Shown here piece after piece: positions 23,641-35,852 of a stretch of 64,000 bases of DNA. Below the pieces are notes generated by a model. The model ran no database searches. It was not told where the DNA came from and saw only the letters and a program-made list of their open reading frames with translations. The stretch's first letter is position 1, and every line of letters starts with the position of its first letter. The DNA comes from Rostrohypoxylon terebratum (lineage: Eukaryota > Ascomycota > Sordariomycetes > Xylariales > Hypoxylaceae). The stretch is taken from contig MU385927.1 in assembly GCA_022497145.1 (NCBI GenBank), positions 102,290-166,289 on the forward strand. Direction: 5' to 3'. Made by a program: the position numbers and the translations under genes.

Positions 23641-25557
23641 ATGGCGCACAAGCCGACTCCCGCGGGGGCCAGCGGCAGCAGCTCTGGTAGCACTCAACCA
23701 AACCCGCCCGAGCCAGCGGCGATTATGGTTGCTTCCGATATAGATGATGAGGTATGATATGGCGATGTCTCGGATATTGTGTGAGGGACGACCACGGCGA
23801 CAGCCATTAATAACAGGCCACGCTAGTGATGATCCACTTCCTACCATTCTTCAGTTTGAATCAGAGAAAAACCAGGGTTTAACCAATTCATTTTGAACTT
23901 ACAGGAGGTTTATGTACAGGACGACGACGACGATGTGGATTCAGCCTTGGGAGACGATGCGTTAGTTACCTTGTTCTTTTCACCGAGGAACCCCCTCAAC
24001 TACTAGTAAACGGGGTGCCAATCTTGTAGTTATCGTAGCATCTTGTCACGTCTGTGGGAAACTTGTAATATTGACATATCTTATAGCGCGAGCATCATAC
24101 ATTCTATCACGTCCAGTATCTTGGATTACAGGACGATCGAAGGGCGAACGTTTCATAGCGAGAGGCATAACAGCTCCTATTTCGTCCCCAACGATGAACA
24201 GCAACTTCAGTCCCAAGATATCACGTGCGTTCCCATATTCGAATTTCATATATCAATCCATTTCTACTGAGCTTGAATAGCTTAGCTCTCTATATAAGCA
24301 ACAATCACCATTACCTGGTTATTCGTGACTAAGCCACTAACTTCCATAGACATCACTACCTTAGTATGCTGATAGGAGATAAACTGTTTCTTGCGCCGAT
24401 ACCAGATAATGTACAGGTTGGTTGATGTCCCGATCATACCTACCTATGTAGCCGCGAGTAAGCTGCTAATATTACCTCCTTAGAGGGTGTTAGATATTGG
24501 AACCGGCACAGGTAAGCGCCGGAACCCACCTGGGCAACCAGCTCTTCACACAAAATAGCAACTTCTAACCTTCCGTATAGGGATATGGTCAATGTATGTG
24601 ATTTTTCTAACACATTATCCCCTCGCTTCACCAAGTTGGGGATATATCGTGAATCTACCAGTCGTCCATTCTCACCACCCAATAGCGTCTTCGCAGAAGT
24701 ATATCCAAACGCGGAAGTGATCGGCACAGATTTATCACCCACACAACCACTCTGGGTGCCTCCTAACGTCAAGTTCGAACTGGATGACTGCACACAACCA
24801 TGGACTTGGTCCGAAAATAGCTTCGACTTTGTGCACATACGATATTTATTCGGGGCCATCGCCGACTGGGACGAACTCCTGCGACAGGCATACCGTGTCA
24901 CGCGTCCGGGAGGGTGGGTTCAGAGTTGTGAGGCAGACGTCAATATTCGCAGCGATGATGATAGCATTCCCTCGGATAGTCCCTACAAGACATTTTGGAA
25001 TATGTTATACCACGAATCGCAGGAGAAACTAGGCGTTACCCTCCAACCGATTGACGACGATGTCCAAAGGAAGGCACTGGAGAGGGCTGGTTTTGAATGT
25101 ATCGAGGTGCACGATTACAAGGTGAGTGAAAACGCCACATAACCCACATTAAGGGAATCATCCCACCGCAGATTGCTTTTTAGCCAATAAGAATCGAGAC
25201 GAATACTAGTTCTCCATCACTTCTACCCCTTTATACCTCACCAACAATTTCTAACCCATTGATAATACTAGTTCCCAATAGGTGGTTGGCCAGCCGATAA
25301 AAAGCTTGCCGAAATAGGACGGTATGTCCAGATGACCTTACTGAACGATGTCGAAGGTACGTTGTAGCAGTATCCCCCTCCCTTGATTTCCCTGACCATG
25401 TGGCGCAGGATATACGCTCTACCTATGGAAAACGGTCATGGGCGACACACCTGGATACGAGGAGCAGCTAGCCAAGATGAAAAAGGAACTGAAAAGCAAG
25501 AAGAGGCATGCATATATGAGGTGTCGGTATGTGTTCGGTAGAAAACGGTTTTCGTGA
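23641..25557 (+). CDS. LaeA-like class I SAM-dependent methyltransferase
   Basis: Nine exons (23641-23751, 23905-23960, 24087-24224, 24350-24416, 24484-24511, 24581-24593, 24686-25121, 25272-25356, 25409-25557) join in frame to 360 residues. The N-terminus is Ser/Pro-rich and then acidic (DDDDDVDSALGDDA), followed by SITSSILDYRTIEGRTFHSE and FVPNDE, all typical of LaeA-like proteins in ascomycetes. SAM motif I VLDIGTGTGIW is at 126-136, then EVIGTDLSPTQPLWVPPNVKFELDD, the HIRYLFGAIADWDELLRQAYR block and RPGGWVQ. The C-terminus has PIGGWPADKKLAEIGRYVQ. LaeA itself is a nuclear regulator of secondary metabolism; most paralogues of this type have no known substrate. Exon 6 is only 13 nt and exon 5 only 28 nt. 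The P450 follows on the same strand. Confidence 0.9.
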
Positions 25558-26916
25558 ATTGAATAGGTATCTAGGGAGTCGATATCTTCACTTGTGGAAT
25601 CCGTGGGGGAAGGTCGACAATGTGGTGTACAAAGTTAGATGGGCGACGATGACCGGGGAAGTATAAATTCTTGCATTTATGGGTAGGCGGCTGCTTTGCT
25701 TGGTATTGCATGAGAAAAGAGGAGGATATATCCAGCGAGAAAGCGTTTTGTCCTTGAGGTCATGAGATCATGAACCCATATTCCGGGGATAGGCATAGAT
25801 TGGAGAGGCAACCTCGTGGATTTGAATGGTGTACCGAGGAAAAAATGATGTCTCGTTAGCTTTGCAGATCACCCATCATCGATAGGATACTAACAAGCAA
25901 CTACTGAGATCAGGTGTGGGGCATCTATTGCTTCGGAGATTAAGGCTAACAACTAATGATCCCGATTCTGACGTCTATGACGATAACTGACGATGCAGCT
26001 TACTAGATATATGCAATTGGATACAGGCCGACAGTTAGAGCTATAAGCTTGGTCTTTCAAATCCTCACGAGATGCCAAGTAGCTGTCAGGCAACCTTACC
26101 AAAAATCCTAACTTTGATTTGGAGGGTGGAAGAAGAGATGACAATCTTTTTAGAAAGTTGCGGCTCTCGTCAATATGGATAACACCTGTACTATAATAAA
26201 GACAAGGAACCTAGTGACAAATCGATCGGCGCGCCACATGAGCTTGCCCTCATTTATCCGAGAAGGTAATTATTGGCAACACTCACATTTACTAGGACAT
26301 CCATACTAGTAGCAAACAAGCAAACAGGCAGATATTAGGAACTAAAGAAATCAAGGACATTCACCGATCTTCGCGTTAAATGCGTGGGCCACTCATGCCC
26401 TGCACTCCTATTAGGTTATGACGGCTCCTCGGCACGTCGGTGTCAGCGCTTATATGACACGCACTATCCAACCTTAACAACCTCCATTTTCAACGACTCG
26501 ATGTCGTCACTTCCCCCCGATGGGCCGGGCCCGGGACCGGGTGGCATGCGCGTGAACACGCGGCATAGGGGTGGTGCGTCTTTGTTCTCGGCTTGGAGGA
26601 TTGTCCTCTTACGTACTAAGCTGGAGCTAGTTGTAAGCCTGGCTCGACTATCGAAGAATGAGATGTTACACAGCATTCAGCGCATAATAACACTCGGTTT
26701 GTATAAGCAAAAGCTCTGTGGTCCATGGGCCTGGGTCTGGCATGGCTTTATCTTGTTTCGGTGTGCCGGGTATCTCTACCTACGTACGAAGATAGGTTGG
26801 TAGGCGGGATAAAACTGAGGGTCTGGCTCTGCTCGCCCCCATCTAAGCTTCCCTGTTAAGCTTCTCTGATTTCTAATCCCTCTTACAACAGTCTCAGTTG
26901 AGAATTAGACGTCACC
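25558..26916. other. Intergenic region between methyltransferase and P450
   Basis: No supported gene. A short GC-rich patch near 26515-26570 produces Gly/Pro-rich chance frames. The P450 promoter must lie in the last few hundred bases. Confidence 0.45.
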
Positions 26917-28771
26917 ATGGGTCTCTTGTTATCGTATGGCTTCAGCAGCTCCTTCCTGTTGGCATATCTACCCCTTCTCATAATCGTTGGAAGCTTAGGG
27001 GTGGTCCTCTACAGACTTACCTTTCACCCTCTCGCCCAGTTCCCAGGGCCGACCTTGGCTGCTGCTACTGGACTGTACGAATCCTACTATGAGTGTATAA
27101 AAGATGGCGGCGGACGGTACTGGGTCGAGATCCGGAAGATGCACGAGCAATACGGTACCTATCCCTCACCGACCCTCATCATCATCCTCCTACGTTCCTC
27201 AACCCAAACCCCTAAACTGCCCTCGCCCATCACAACTGACCGTCCGCAGGCCCCATAGTCCGCATCAACCCGTGGGAAGTGCACATCTCGGACCCGGACT
27301 GGAACGCGGTGTACAAGTACTCGTCGAAGGCGTCGAAGCCGGCGTGGTTCTACTTCCGCTTCTTCGGCAAGTTCCCGAGCACCAACGCGGCCGAGTCGCA
27401 CGCCCTGCACCAGCTGCGTCGCGCCCCGCTCCAGACGTACTTCGCGTCGACCAACATACAGCGGTACATGCCGACGATCTCCGCGCAGGCGGACAAGCTG
27501 TGTCAGAGGTTGCGCGCTGTTGCTGCTGTCCCTGGGACTGAGAATATTGGGGGCTACGGGGGTTATGGGGCCGATGAGAGGAATGTGGTTAGTTTGAGTG
27601 ATGCGTTCAGGTGCCTTGCTACGGACGTCGCGACGGGGTTTGCGTTCGGAGCACCGTTTGGACACCTGGATGAGCCGAGTTTTGATCGTGAGTTCAATTT
27701 GAGTGTTAAGATGGTTGTTAAGGCGAGTATGTTGAGCAGGCATACGTTCGGCCTATTCCTCCCACTCTTGCACAGTATGCCGGAGAGCATTGCGATGAAG
27801 ATGAACCCGGCGTTTGGAAGAGTGAAGTGGATGATGGGTGTAAGCCAAGGCCCCTTTCGATATTAACCCCCTAGTGAAAGGGTCACCTAACTCGGTCGCA
27901 GACAATGATAAGTTGTGTTCGCCGCTCGATGAACAAGCCCGAGCCGGCGCCAGGAAGCCCATACGACATGATTCAGACGCTGATGGACTCGGATCTCACA
28001 CCGGAGGAGAAAACGTTTCCGCGTCTCTTCTCCGAGAGCCGGTCCGTCATCATGGCCGGTACCGAGACCACGGCCACGACGTTAGTGTGTATCACAAGCC
28101 ATCTGCTCGGCGACCCGGCCAAATTACAGAAATTGCGCCAAGAGCTAAGAGATGCCGAGAAGGCCAAGGGAGGAGAGCTCGGGTATTCCGACCTCCGGGA
28201 GCTGCCCTACATCACCGGCGTGATCAACGAGGGTTTGCGGTTGGCGAACCCGACGCCGAGTCGGCTTCCCCGTGTCTGCGAGGACCAGGATTTGACCTAC
28301 AAGGACTATGTCCTTCCTCGAGGAGTAATTCCCATCCCTTCTCCAGACTTTCCCACCCTTTTTATTGTTCTCTTTTGTGTTCTAGTAAGTCATTGCTGAC
28401 TAAGACAATAGACCACCATCTCAACGACGACTCAAGACATCCACGACTGTCTGTTCATCTTCGCAAACCCATCCCAGTTCCTGCCCGAGCGCTGGGAAGA
28501 CCCAGCAGAGCGTAAACGACTAAACAAGTATCTCCTGCCGTGGGGGCGTGGTATGCGGCTGTGCTTGGGCATGGAACTCGCCACCATCGATGCGTACCTA
28601 GCCGTGGCACGCTTGTTCGGTCCAAACGCGGGTTTCGACATGCAGATATACGATACCGTGGATGAGGACTGGGTCGCGTATCATGAGTGGTTTGCGGGGT
28701 TTCCGAAGGGGAGAGGACTTAGGGTTAGGGTTACGAGCACTGCGAAAGAAAACGGAAATGGAGATATCTAA
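26917..28771 (+). CDS. Cytochrome P450, CYP58/trichodiene oxygenase-like
   Basis: Four exons, 26917-27154, 27250-27839, 27902-28324 and 28412-28771, with introns of 95, 62 and 87 nt, give 536 residues. One N-terminal membrane anchor (about residues 10-35) is followed by FHPLAQFPGP. The I-helix oxygen motif AGTET is at 328-332, the K-helix ExxR is EGLR at 386-389, PERW is at 442-445, and the haem loop PWGRGMRLCLG has its ligand Cys at 468. The first Phe of the usual FxxGxRxCxG is Trp here, a known variant in several fungal families. The region GGGRYWVEIRKMHEQYGPIVRINPWEVHI resembles CYP58-type enzymes such as Tri4. It is an ER monooxygenase of unknown substrate. Its place after a LaeA-like methyltransferase suggests a small tailoring pair. 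Confidence 0.92.
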
Positions 28772-30969
28772 CTCGAAGAATAGTTGACCAAGGGGTTCGA
28801 GAAGCATCTGAATGAAATCTACTGATGATTGATGCGAAATTGCCGGGTTCTCTGCAGCCACCCTTCCTGGTCTGAAGTTGGGTATACTTGGCATAAAAGG
28901 GGCTTCGTACACTGTGTAACGTAGGACATCCCTATAGTGTATAGCAGAAGCCGTGGTCTAGCACTCTCTTTTTTTCCTTGTATATTACATGTACCTAGGG
29001 TACCTTCATAAATACGTTCTGGTGTTCCAATAGGGAATGAACAAAATATTGCCGTCCATACCAGATTCTTTCGTCAGGGTATCATTCTGTTGGAAGGAAT
29101 ACTAGCAAGTATCCTTCCAGAGTGCGATACAAGTCCTTGTTCTATGTATCTCATCCGTCAGCAAGAGATATTTCTTGCATTGGGTATCAATTGGATTGCT
29201 ATGACCTTAGATAGACATACTACCTCCAATGGCCAGGTACTTGACTATGAATGTTGCCAGGGGTAGACATGGCGGTAGCAAGCTCGTTCCTCGACTACCT
29301 TGCCTTTGAACTACCTATATACAAGACTTTCAGCATATTCGAAGTCCTTGGAAGATACCTGAATTATATACGGGCTGCTTCGTAAAATTCAAGGGCACAT
29401 TGAATGCCCATTTTCTCAAGATTTAGCTCTTCCTTCGTAATATCAATTACACATGAAAACACGGAATCAAGAATATTAATGGAGTCTCTTCGCTGGCAAG
29501 CTCCTACCTGCAGTCATCTTACATTATCCCATTATCAACTTCCGGCGAGTGTCAATACCTAAACAGAATCCTCCGCATCTAGCACGAATCCGCGAGCCTT
29601 CGACTATCATTGCAAGTCCCCAGGTATCAGTTCGCGCCAGTACATTCATATACCTTCGCCAAACCTGAGAAAGTTCCCATACGACTTCTCGCCGCTATAA
29701 AACATCTCGACCACGCATCGCGAAAGTCGTTACATCGCGCCCTCAGCTCAATCTCTCTAGCCCATCTCCCTTTCCGCCCAACCCACCCACTACCCCGGTG
29801 CAACTCCACCTCACACCAGCAACCTGGAGTCCAGCCCGAACAACGCAATCGTACATACCTAAGATAGGCACCTCATACGGCAAGCGACGGCGAAGCCCAT
29901 CCCGAATCCCCTTTTCTCCGCACCGGACCAACAAGTCCTCGCACCAACCAGTAAGCCTCGTTCGAAAAAGGTTTGATACGGCCTTAGTCGTTAAGTACAG
30001 CAAAGCCCCCTAGCCCCTAGCCCTTCAGCTCCTAGCTATTAGCTATGAGCCAAGCTCGTGCTCCACAAAGAAAAAAAAAACTGGCGATTTTACCTATGTA
30101 ACCCAAGTAGTAAGTAAGTAACCCCAAGTAAATTACGCCTGCGTTATGCACGTAGGCCCAACCAGGTCAGGTCGACACGTTTTTCCCTACCTCCCCTCGC
30201 GTGATACAGCAACCCCCTCCCTCCCCTCCCCCATCCCCCTTCGCCCCCTCTTCCCTAACCCACTTACCGCGCTACTTGCCCTCGTGGTGAGAACGGGAGG
30301 GGGGACGGGATGGGCGACGTATCCTTCCTTGCCTACATGCGTGCGTAGTGGTACAATACACAGTGGTACACTTATACACATGCGTACTAGGTAGCTAGGT
30401 AGGTAGGCGGTAGGTATGTACTAACTAGCTAGCTTAGCTAGCATGCGCCCCACGCCCCCCGGCTCACACGCTTCCGTCGACTTGGGTCCGGATGACGAGA
30501 CTATGACCTGCGTACTTACTCGCTTCTCACTTACTTACTTACCTAATTATGTACATGGCCTCACGCAATTGTCAGCCTAGGAAGGTTCCGTCCCGTCGCG
30601 CGACGTCCGGATCTTCCCAATGGGATGGCTTGCCGCGAGATTGGCATCCGACCTGCCGGCTTTCCTGTGGGTGGCACGAGTTACGGCTTATACAGAGTGG
30701 GTGTGATCGTTTCACGAGAGAAAAATTCTCGAAAGAAGAGGACTAGGCAGATTCTAACGAGTCTCTTGAAAGCCCTAGGTAAAAGTAAAGGCCGTAATTG
30801 CTTTTCTGAAAGATGCCACATTTGAGTAAATTTTGTAAAATTGAATCGAAAAAGAGCTAGGTAGTCCGACTGGCTCTCATGCTACCCTTCGGACATTTAA
30901 TCAGACCCATTTTCAAGATCGGCGGCGCCAGAACATCGCGTCTACTCATGTGACTCTGGATTTTTCCCG
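28772..30969. other. 2.2-kb gap without recognisable gene
   Basis: AT-rich up to about 29600, then mixed. A GGTA/TACC-rich patch lies at about 30380-30450 and a C-rich patch at 30190-30260. Frames at 29610-30394 are short and overlap on both strands. Confidence 0.45.
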
Positions 30970-31557
30970 CTACGCAGCAGTCCCCAGCGCAGTCACATGT
31001 ACACCTACGCTGTCCTTCTCGAAATGATTCGCCGCGTGATCCACAAGTTCCAATGCCTTAGTAAGCACCTCGCGATCTTTCTTGAACGTCAACTTCTCGA
31101 CTGCTTTATCGCACGGGACGAATTCGGGCCGGAACTGGACTTCTCCCTCTCCGGCAAACCTGTCTAGGTCTGCGATAAACCACCAGACCAGCTTAACCCC
31201 CTTTCCCGTCCCCAGGTCTCGAACGTCTAGCATGAAAGGCTCCGTGAGACTATCATATGTCCGAGCCACGTCTTTGACGTCGGCCGATTCTAAGTCCGAT
31301 GGCGCTCGAGTGGCCATAGTCACCGGGCGCAATTGGATCGCGTAGCCGGTTTCTTCGCGTACTTCTCGTATAGCGGCGTCTTTTCGCGATTCGTTACAAT
31401 TTCGCCTCCCCTTCGGCAGTAACCATTCGTCATCGGGAACGTAGTGTTGCAAGAGAACTTGGCTCGGATTGGTGGAAGTGTCAAATACGATCGCTCCGCA
31501 GGCCTCGACGAACTGTTCCGACGGATATAGCGTGCTTTTCCACCGTACTGCCGCCAT
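30970..31557 (-). CDS. Nudix hydrolase
   Basis: Single exon of 195 residues from ATG 31557. The Nudix box is complete at residues 50-72: G50, then E56, R64-E65-V66, E68-E69 and G71 in the spacing GX5EX7REUXEEXGU, so the Mg2+-binding glutamates are present. The N-terminal part EACGAIVFDT...VLLQHY and DDEWLLPKGRR are the usual strands before the box. Fungal proteins of this type are thought to hydrolyse diphosphates linked to a nucleoside or inositol (diadenosine polyphosphates or diphosphoinositol polyphosphates); the exact substrate cannot be read from sequence. No targeting signal is apparent. Neighbouring DNA on both sides is gene-free. Confidence 0.92.
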   Translation of the reverse strand: MAAVRWKSTLYPSEQFVEACGAIVFDTSTNPSQVLLQHYVPDDEWLLPKGRRNCNESRKDAAIREVREETGYAIQLRPVTMATRAPSDLESADVKDVARTYDSLTEPFMLDVRDLGTGKGVKLVWWFIADLDRFAGEGEVQFRPEFVPCDKAVEKLTFKKDREVLTKALELVDHAANHFEKDSVGVHVTALGTAA

Positions 31558-33300
31558 ATTCTTGTCGGCATTACTGCTCGAATAGCTAGGTAGCGCTAGA
31601 TGGGTAACCGGATCTTCTCGACTCGTGCGGAAAGCCTAGGTTAACGTTTTTGCTACGGAGGAAGAAAAAAATAGAGGCCAAGCCGCGTAGATAGGCACAA
31701 ACACCGCATAAAATTTGAGATTGCTTGCCGTGAGGGATAAATGAATCATCGGCGAGATGGCTTGTCTCAGATCAAGCACCAAGCCGCCTAAGAAAGCCTT
31801 AGTGGCCCCTTAATGTGGTCCACGGGACGGATTCATAAGTAGGTAGGTAAGTAGGTAAGTTAGCTAGCTCACCGCGTTTCCTCGCGAGCCGCAAGCGAGC
31901 AAGACGCCAGATTAATAAAGCTCGCGGGTTCACCGTTCCTCGGGCGGATCGGGTCGTCTGACCTAATATAATGATACCGTGCGACCCAACCAAGTAATTT
32001 CGCTTTGGAGACGTCATTTTTCTAAGCAATACAATGCGGGCCGAGGCGACGGAATTGCGCAGCGGCTCTCCATTGGACGGGACGAAAGGCTCTTGCTGAC
32101 GCTGCGTTGATCTCGACTTTCCGGCACGGTAGATGGGGTGGCACAGGTGCTGGGCTAACCCTCAACTCGCGCAACCAGGAATTGGCAAGGCCGAAAATGG
32201 TTACTGACGACCATATTGCGTGAGGGGATAGAGTTACCGGCACCAGCGACGGCGCACTGCGGAAAATAAGCCCTTGCTAACTGAAGATCAGAGCGGGTTT
32301 TGTATTCCGACTAGTCGCGACTGGCGAAAATGTCGGGCGCTTAGAGCCGATGCACGTTGGACCCTGAACCATCTTCTTGGGTAAGATGACAAGACGCCCC
32401 ATGCAAGCTAGATCCAAGGGATCGCCATGGTTCGAAGATAGACACGCCAGCCGGAATCCGGCTTCAGGATATTGATACGGACCGATGGGGGGATTACGTG
32501 AGCACGAAGGAACGCAATGCAGGCTATGATCAATAATCGAATTCTAAGCAGAAAGAATTGATAGGTAAAGCATTGATAGTCGGTCCCATTCGTCCGTGAC
32601 ACCTGAGCTAAGAGAACCGGACTAGGACGAGGAGTATCGAGGTGAGGCTTTAGAGGGAGGATTGGGGTTAGAAATATGAACAGGATTTAGGAGCGACTGG
32701 GGACGAAGACCAACGTCAATCCTGTTCACTTGAACTAGATTTACATGTATGATTTACTTAAGTCTTAGGTATGTATGTTATGGGTGTGATTTAATTGGAA
32801 TACTTTCTCTTGGCTCTTTGTAAGTATGTAGTGCATGTAGTTGTAGTAGGTAACATGATGTAGCTTGTAATTAGGAAAGAAAAGGGGCGAGTGAAAGGAA
32901 AGGAGGGGTGGTATCTGAAGGGAAAAAATGAGACTATCGATAATGCGATAATGCGTAAGGTGTATACTAATTTCATGCCCGCCGTCGCCCCATGTACGAC
33001 GTAGTAGGTGTTACAAGCGGGGTAGAAATGGTAGAAATGGTACTTAGCTACATGTAAGTATCATGATGTTTGAAACATCGTGGGCCGGCGGGGTCGACAA
33101 CTCGAGAGTCGATAGAAGGTACTAGAGTACCTAATCTTCAGGTCTCGTCTTTTTCTCCAACACTTCCAAGTGGACATGTGAAAGTGGATTCGACTTCTCA
33201 ACCTTACGGTCTTACGGTTTAAGACCTACTACCTACTACTACTTACTACCCACACACCATTAGCAAATGTCAAAGCGGCAGCGCCTGACTTTCCAGGATA

Positions 33301-33333
33301 CTACCACTACTACTACTACTACTACTACCACTA
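33301..33333. repeat. (CTA)n microsatellite
   Basis: Near-perfect CTA triplets with single CCA interruptions at both ends. Confidence 0.85.
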
Positions 33334-34034
33334 TTGTCTCGGATGGTTAAGATTGAACTTGAAATCAAGAGGTCAAGTGACGACCTCCATGAAAGAAACG
33401 TGATCACTAATGATGATGGAGGGATGTCAAGGATGTCTGGATGTCTAGGACGAGAATTAAGATAACAAAAATAAGGATGACCATAAATAGCATGGATAAC
33501 GGGATAGTACATATAGTAGGGCGCGATGCTACAGCACCTATTGGACCTACTGCATGTCTTACCAAGCCATCCCACGCCTAAGAGACCTACATAGCAAGAG
33601 ACCTAAGGGACGGCTAGGACGGATCTAGGCGAACTGATCCGCCGTCCAAGGTTCGTGCCGTCATCTCCTTTGAGTCCGGTTTGTGCTTACATTAATACTG
33701 CGGTATGGGTGTTGAGGGTGTTGAGGGTGTTGTGGGCGTTCTAAGTCATGTGGATGGCTGTACGCACATTGTTAATCGTATAATGAGATTGGTCATGGCT
33801 GAATGACCTTCGCGATAAGCATCAAAGCGCCAGCCACATTGTCTAATATCAACTAATTGTGTAGGTAAAGGTAGCACAATTGATTGACGAGATGAAATTG
33901 TTAGGCAATTGCTTTTAGGCATCTGGCTTCGTATTGGGGTTTTCGGTACTTGCGACCAGAACCAACTGCCTACTCCAGTTTGAGTGAGGCAACCAACAAT
34001 TCGCAGAGTAGATACTAGGAGTCTAGGAGACTAG

Positions 34035-34098
34035 GACCTTGCTTGGGTCTTGCTTGGTCCTGTTTGGCCTTGCTTGGTCCGTGGTCCGTGGTCCGTGT
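34035..34098. repeat. Imperfect CTTGCTTGG / GTGGTCC tandem block
   Basis: Four diverged copies of a unit like CTTGCTTGGTC pass into three copies of CGTGGTC. A replication-slippage product with no coding sense. Confidence 0.7.
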
Positions 34099-34932
34099 AT
34101 TGTATTAGTTGGTTTATTTGCCATGCCGTGTTGCAGATGAAGCAACTATATCGGCAATTGGGTCTCAATTGACGAACAAATGGTTTGCCGGGACCAATTG
34201 AATTAAGTCATGGCTGTCTGGTTTCTTGGACGTGGCCACGAATGGTCTCGACTTATTATCAATTGCCTTGCCAATTGAGTTGGAAAATATAGGTACACAC
34301 AGCTAAGGTTAACTACTGCGTTCCTAGTAAGCAGGTATGTCCATGTTTGTCCATGTCCGTGCTTATCAAAGGACGTTCGAGGTCTTCCAGATCTTGTAGA
34401 TACTATACTGTAGGCAATATAGGTAGGCTGGTAGGTAGATGGATACCCAATGTTCGAATTTCATAGTGGCGATAATACGGTGCTTACTTGTTTTGTTTGC
34501 TTGGTTGCCTCGATCGTCTGGACCGTCGAGGCTACCAATTGGGAACGGACGGAGTCGCTGCAAGTTGCCCGTCATTCTAGCATCTCTGCCTTCCTATTAG
34601 GCGCGATTCCTAAGAGACATCCCCCGTGGCTCCTCTAAGCAAATAGAATAAACGTGGTGCCTAGTTAGGCATACGACGTACGGGAGAACTCCAGAACCTG
34701 GTCGCACCGCAGCTCATAGGACCACGATTAATTAGCTTTTTGAGAACGTCTCACCACACAGACACCAAGAGCTCGGGCGCTTTCGGATCTGCGACGAAAG
34801 TGCTCCCACCATCGAAGCTGTCATATGTTCATGATAAGAGGATTGAGGCGGAGCTTGGGGCAAGCATAACGTAACGTAAATGAGAGGGGAAAACATTGAA
34901 GTATTAAGTCGAAACAGGAAATATGTGAGACT

Positions 34933-34964
34933 GGTGGAATTGATGGTGGAATTGATGGAATTGA
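34933..34964. repeat. 12-bp tandem repeat (GGTGGAATTGAT)
   Basis: Two exact 12-base units and a shortened third copy (GGAATTGA). Confidence 0.8.
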
Positions 34965-35267
34965 CAGATTAATAGCTAGCTGCCTTCACCGCGCTCGGTC
35001 AGCGGAGCAACTGGAATAATGCAAATGGAAGACACTCCGCGGATCCGTCGGGGAAATGCCTTTAGTATGTCCATAATCCGTTGATGACGATTAAGGGCGA
35101 AGCTTCAAGGTTGTGTCAAGAAGAAAAAGTGCCGTAACTTCCAGGTTCCAAGTTGTCTATCAGTAATAAATCCGTTAAAGTCCGAGTGGGATATTGATGA
35201 CATTGATATTGTCATGACAAATTATAGGTACCTAACTAGGTACCTCCAGCTAGGTATCCTACTGCTA

Positions 35268-35288
35268 CTAGTAGTAGTAGTAGTAGTA
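35268..35288. repeat. (TAG)n run flanked by inverted CTACTGCTAC
   Basis: Seven TAG triplets preceded by their near inverse complement, giving a small self-complementary stretch at about 35259-35288. Confidence 0.8.
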
Positions 35289-35824
35289 TTGTAGCGTACA
35301 AGTACTACCTAGTATGCAGTCAGATCATCGTCGTGGTCGATATCGCCGTTGCCACGAGGGCGGGAGGGTAAAATGGTCGGTAACCCATAAATCCGGTAGT
35401 CCATACTCCATAGTCCAGGCAGCAGAATAAGTATCGTCAGCACTGCCGGATTCCAGACTTTGTGTGTTACTGTACGTTATTCCGGATTCGTTCAGGTAGT
35501 TGAGGCATTGGTACCTACCTCCTAGGCACTGGTCTCGCCGCCGGCATGAGGCATACCTAGTACTTGTAGTACTTGTACATACTGCTAATAAACTGCCAAG
35601 CAGGTAACGAAAACAATAAAGAGTGAAGGGCTGAATGTCTAGTAGTACTCCTATCCATGGATATTACATATATCGTAGTACATATCGCGGCTGTCGAAAT
35701 GATCCACGGTCTTAATTGTTACCACAACATACATAGTAAACGCAAGTTAAGAGATCTAGACAGGCATAAGATTGGATTTGTCGGAATTGTCAGGTGCAAG
35801 AAGAGATCTGTACCATTGTACATC

Positions 35825-35852
35825 GCATCTGTGCATCTGTGCATCTGTGCAT
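35825..35852. repeat. 8-bp tandem repeat (GCATCTGT)
   Basis: Three exact units and a half copy. Confidence 0.85.
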
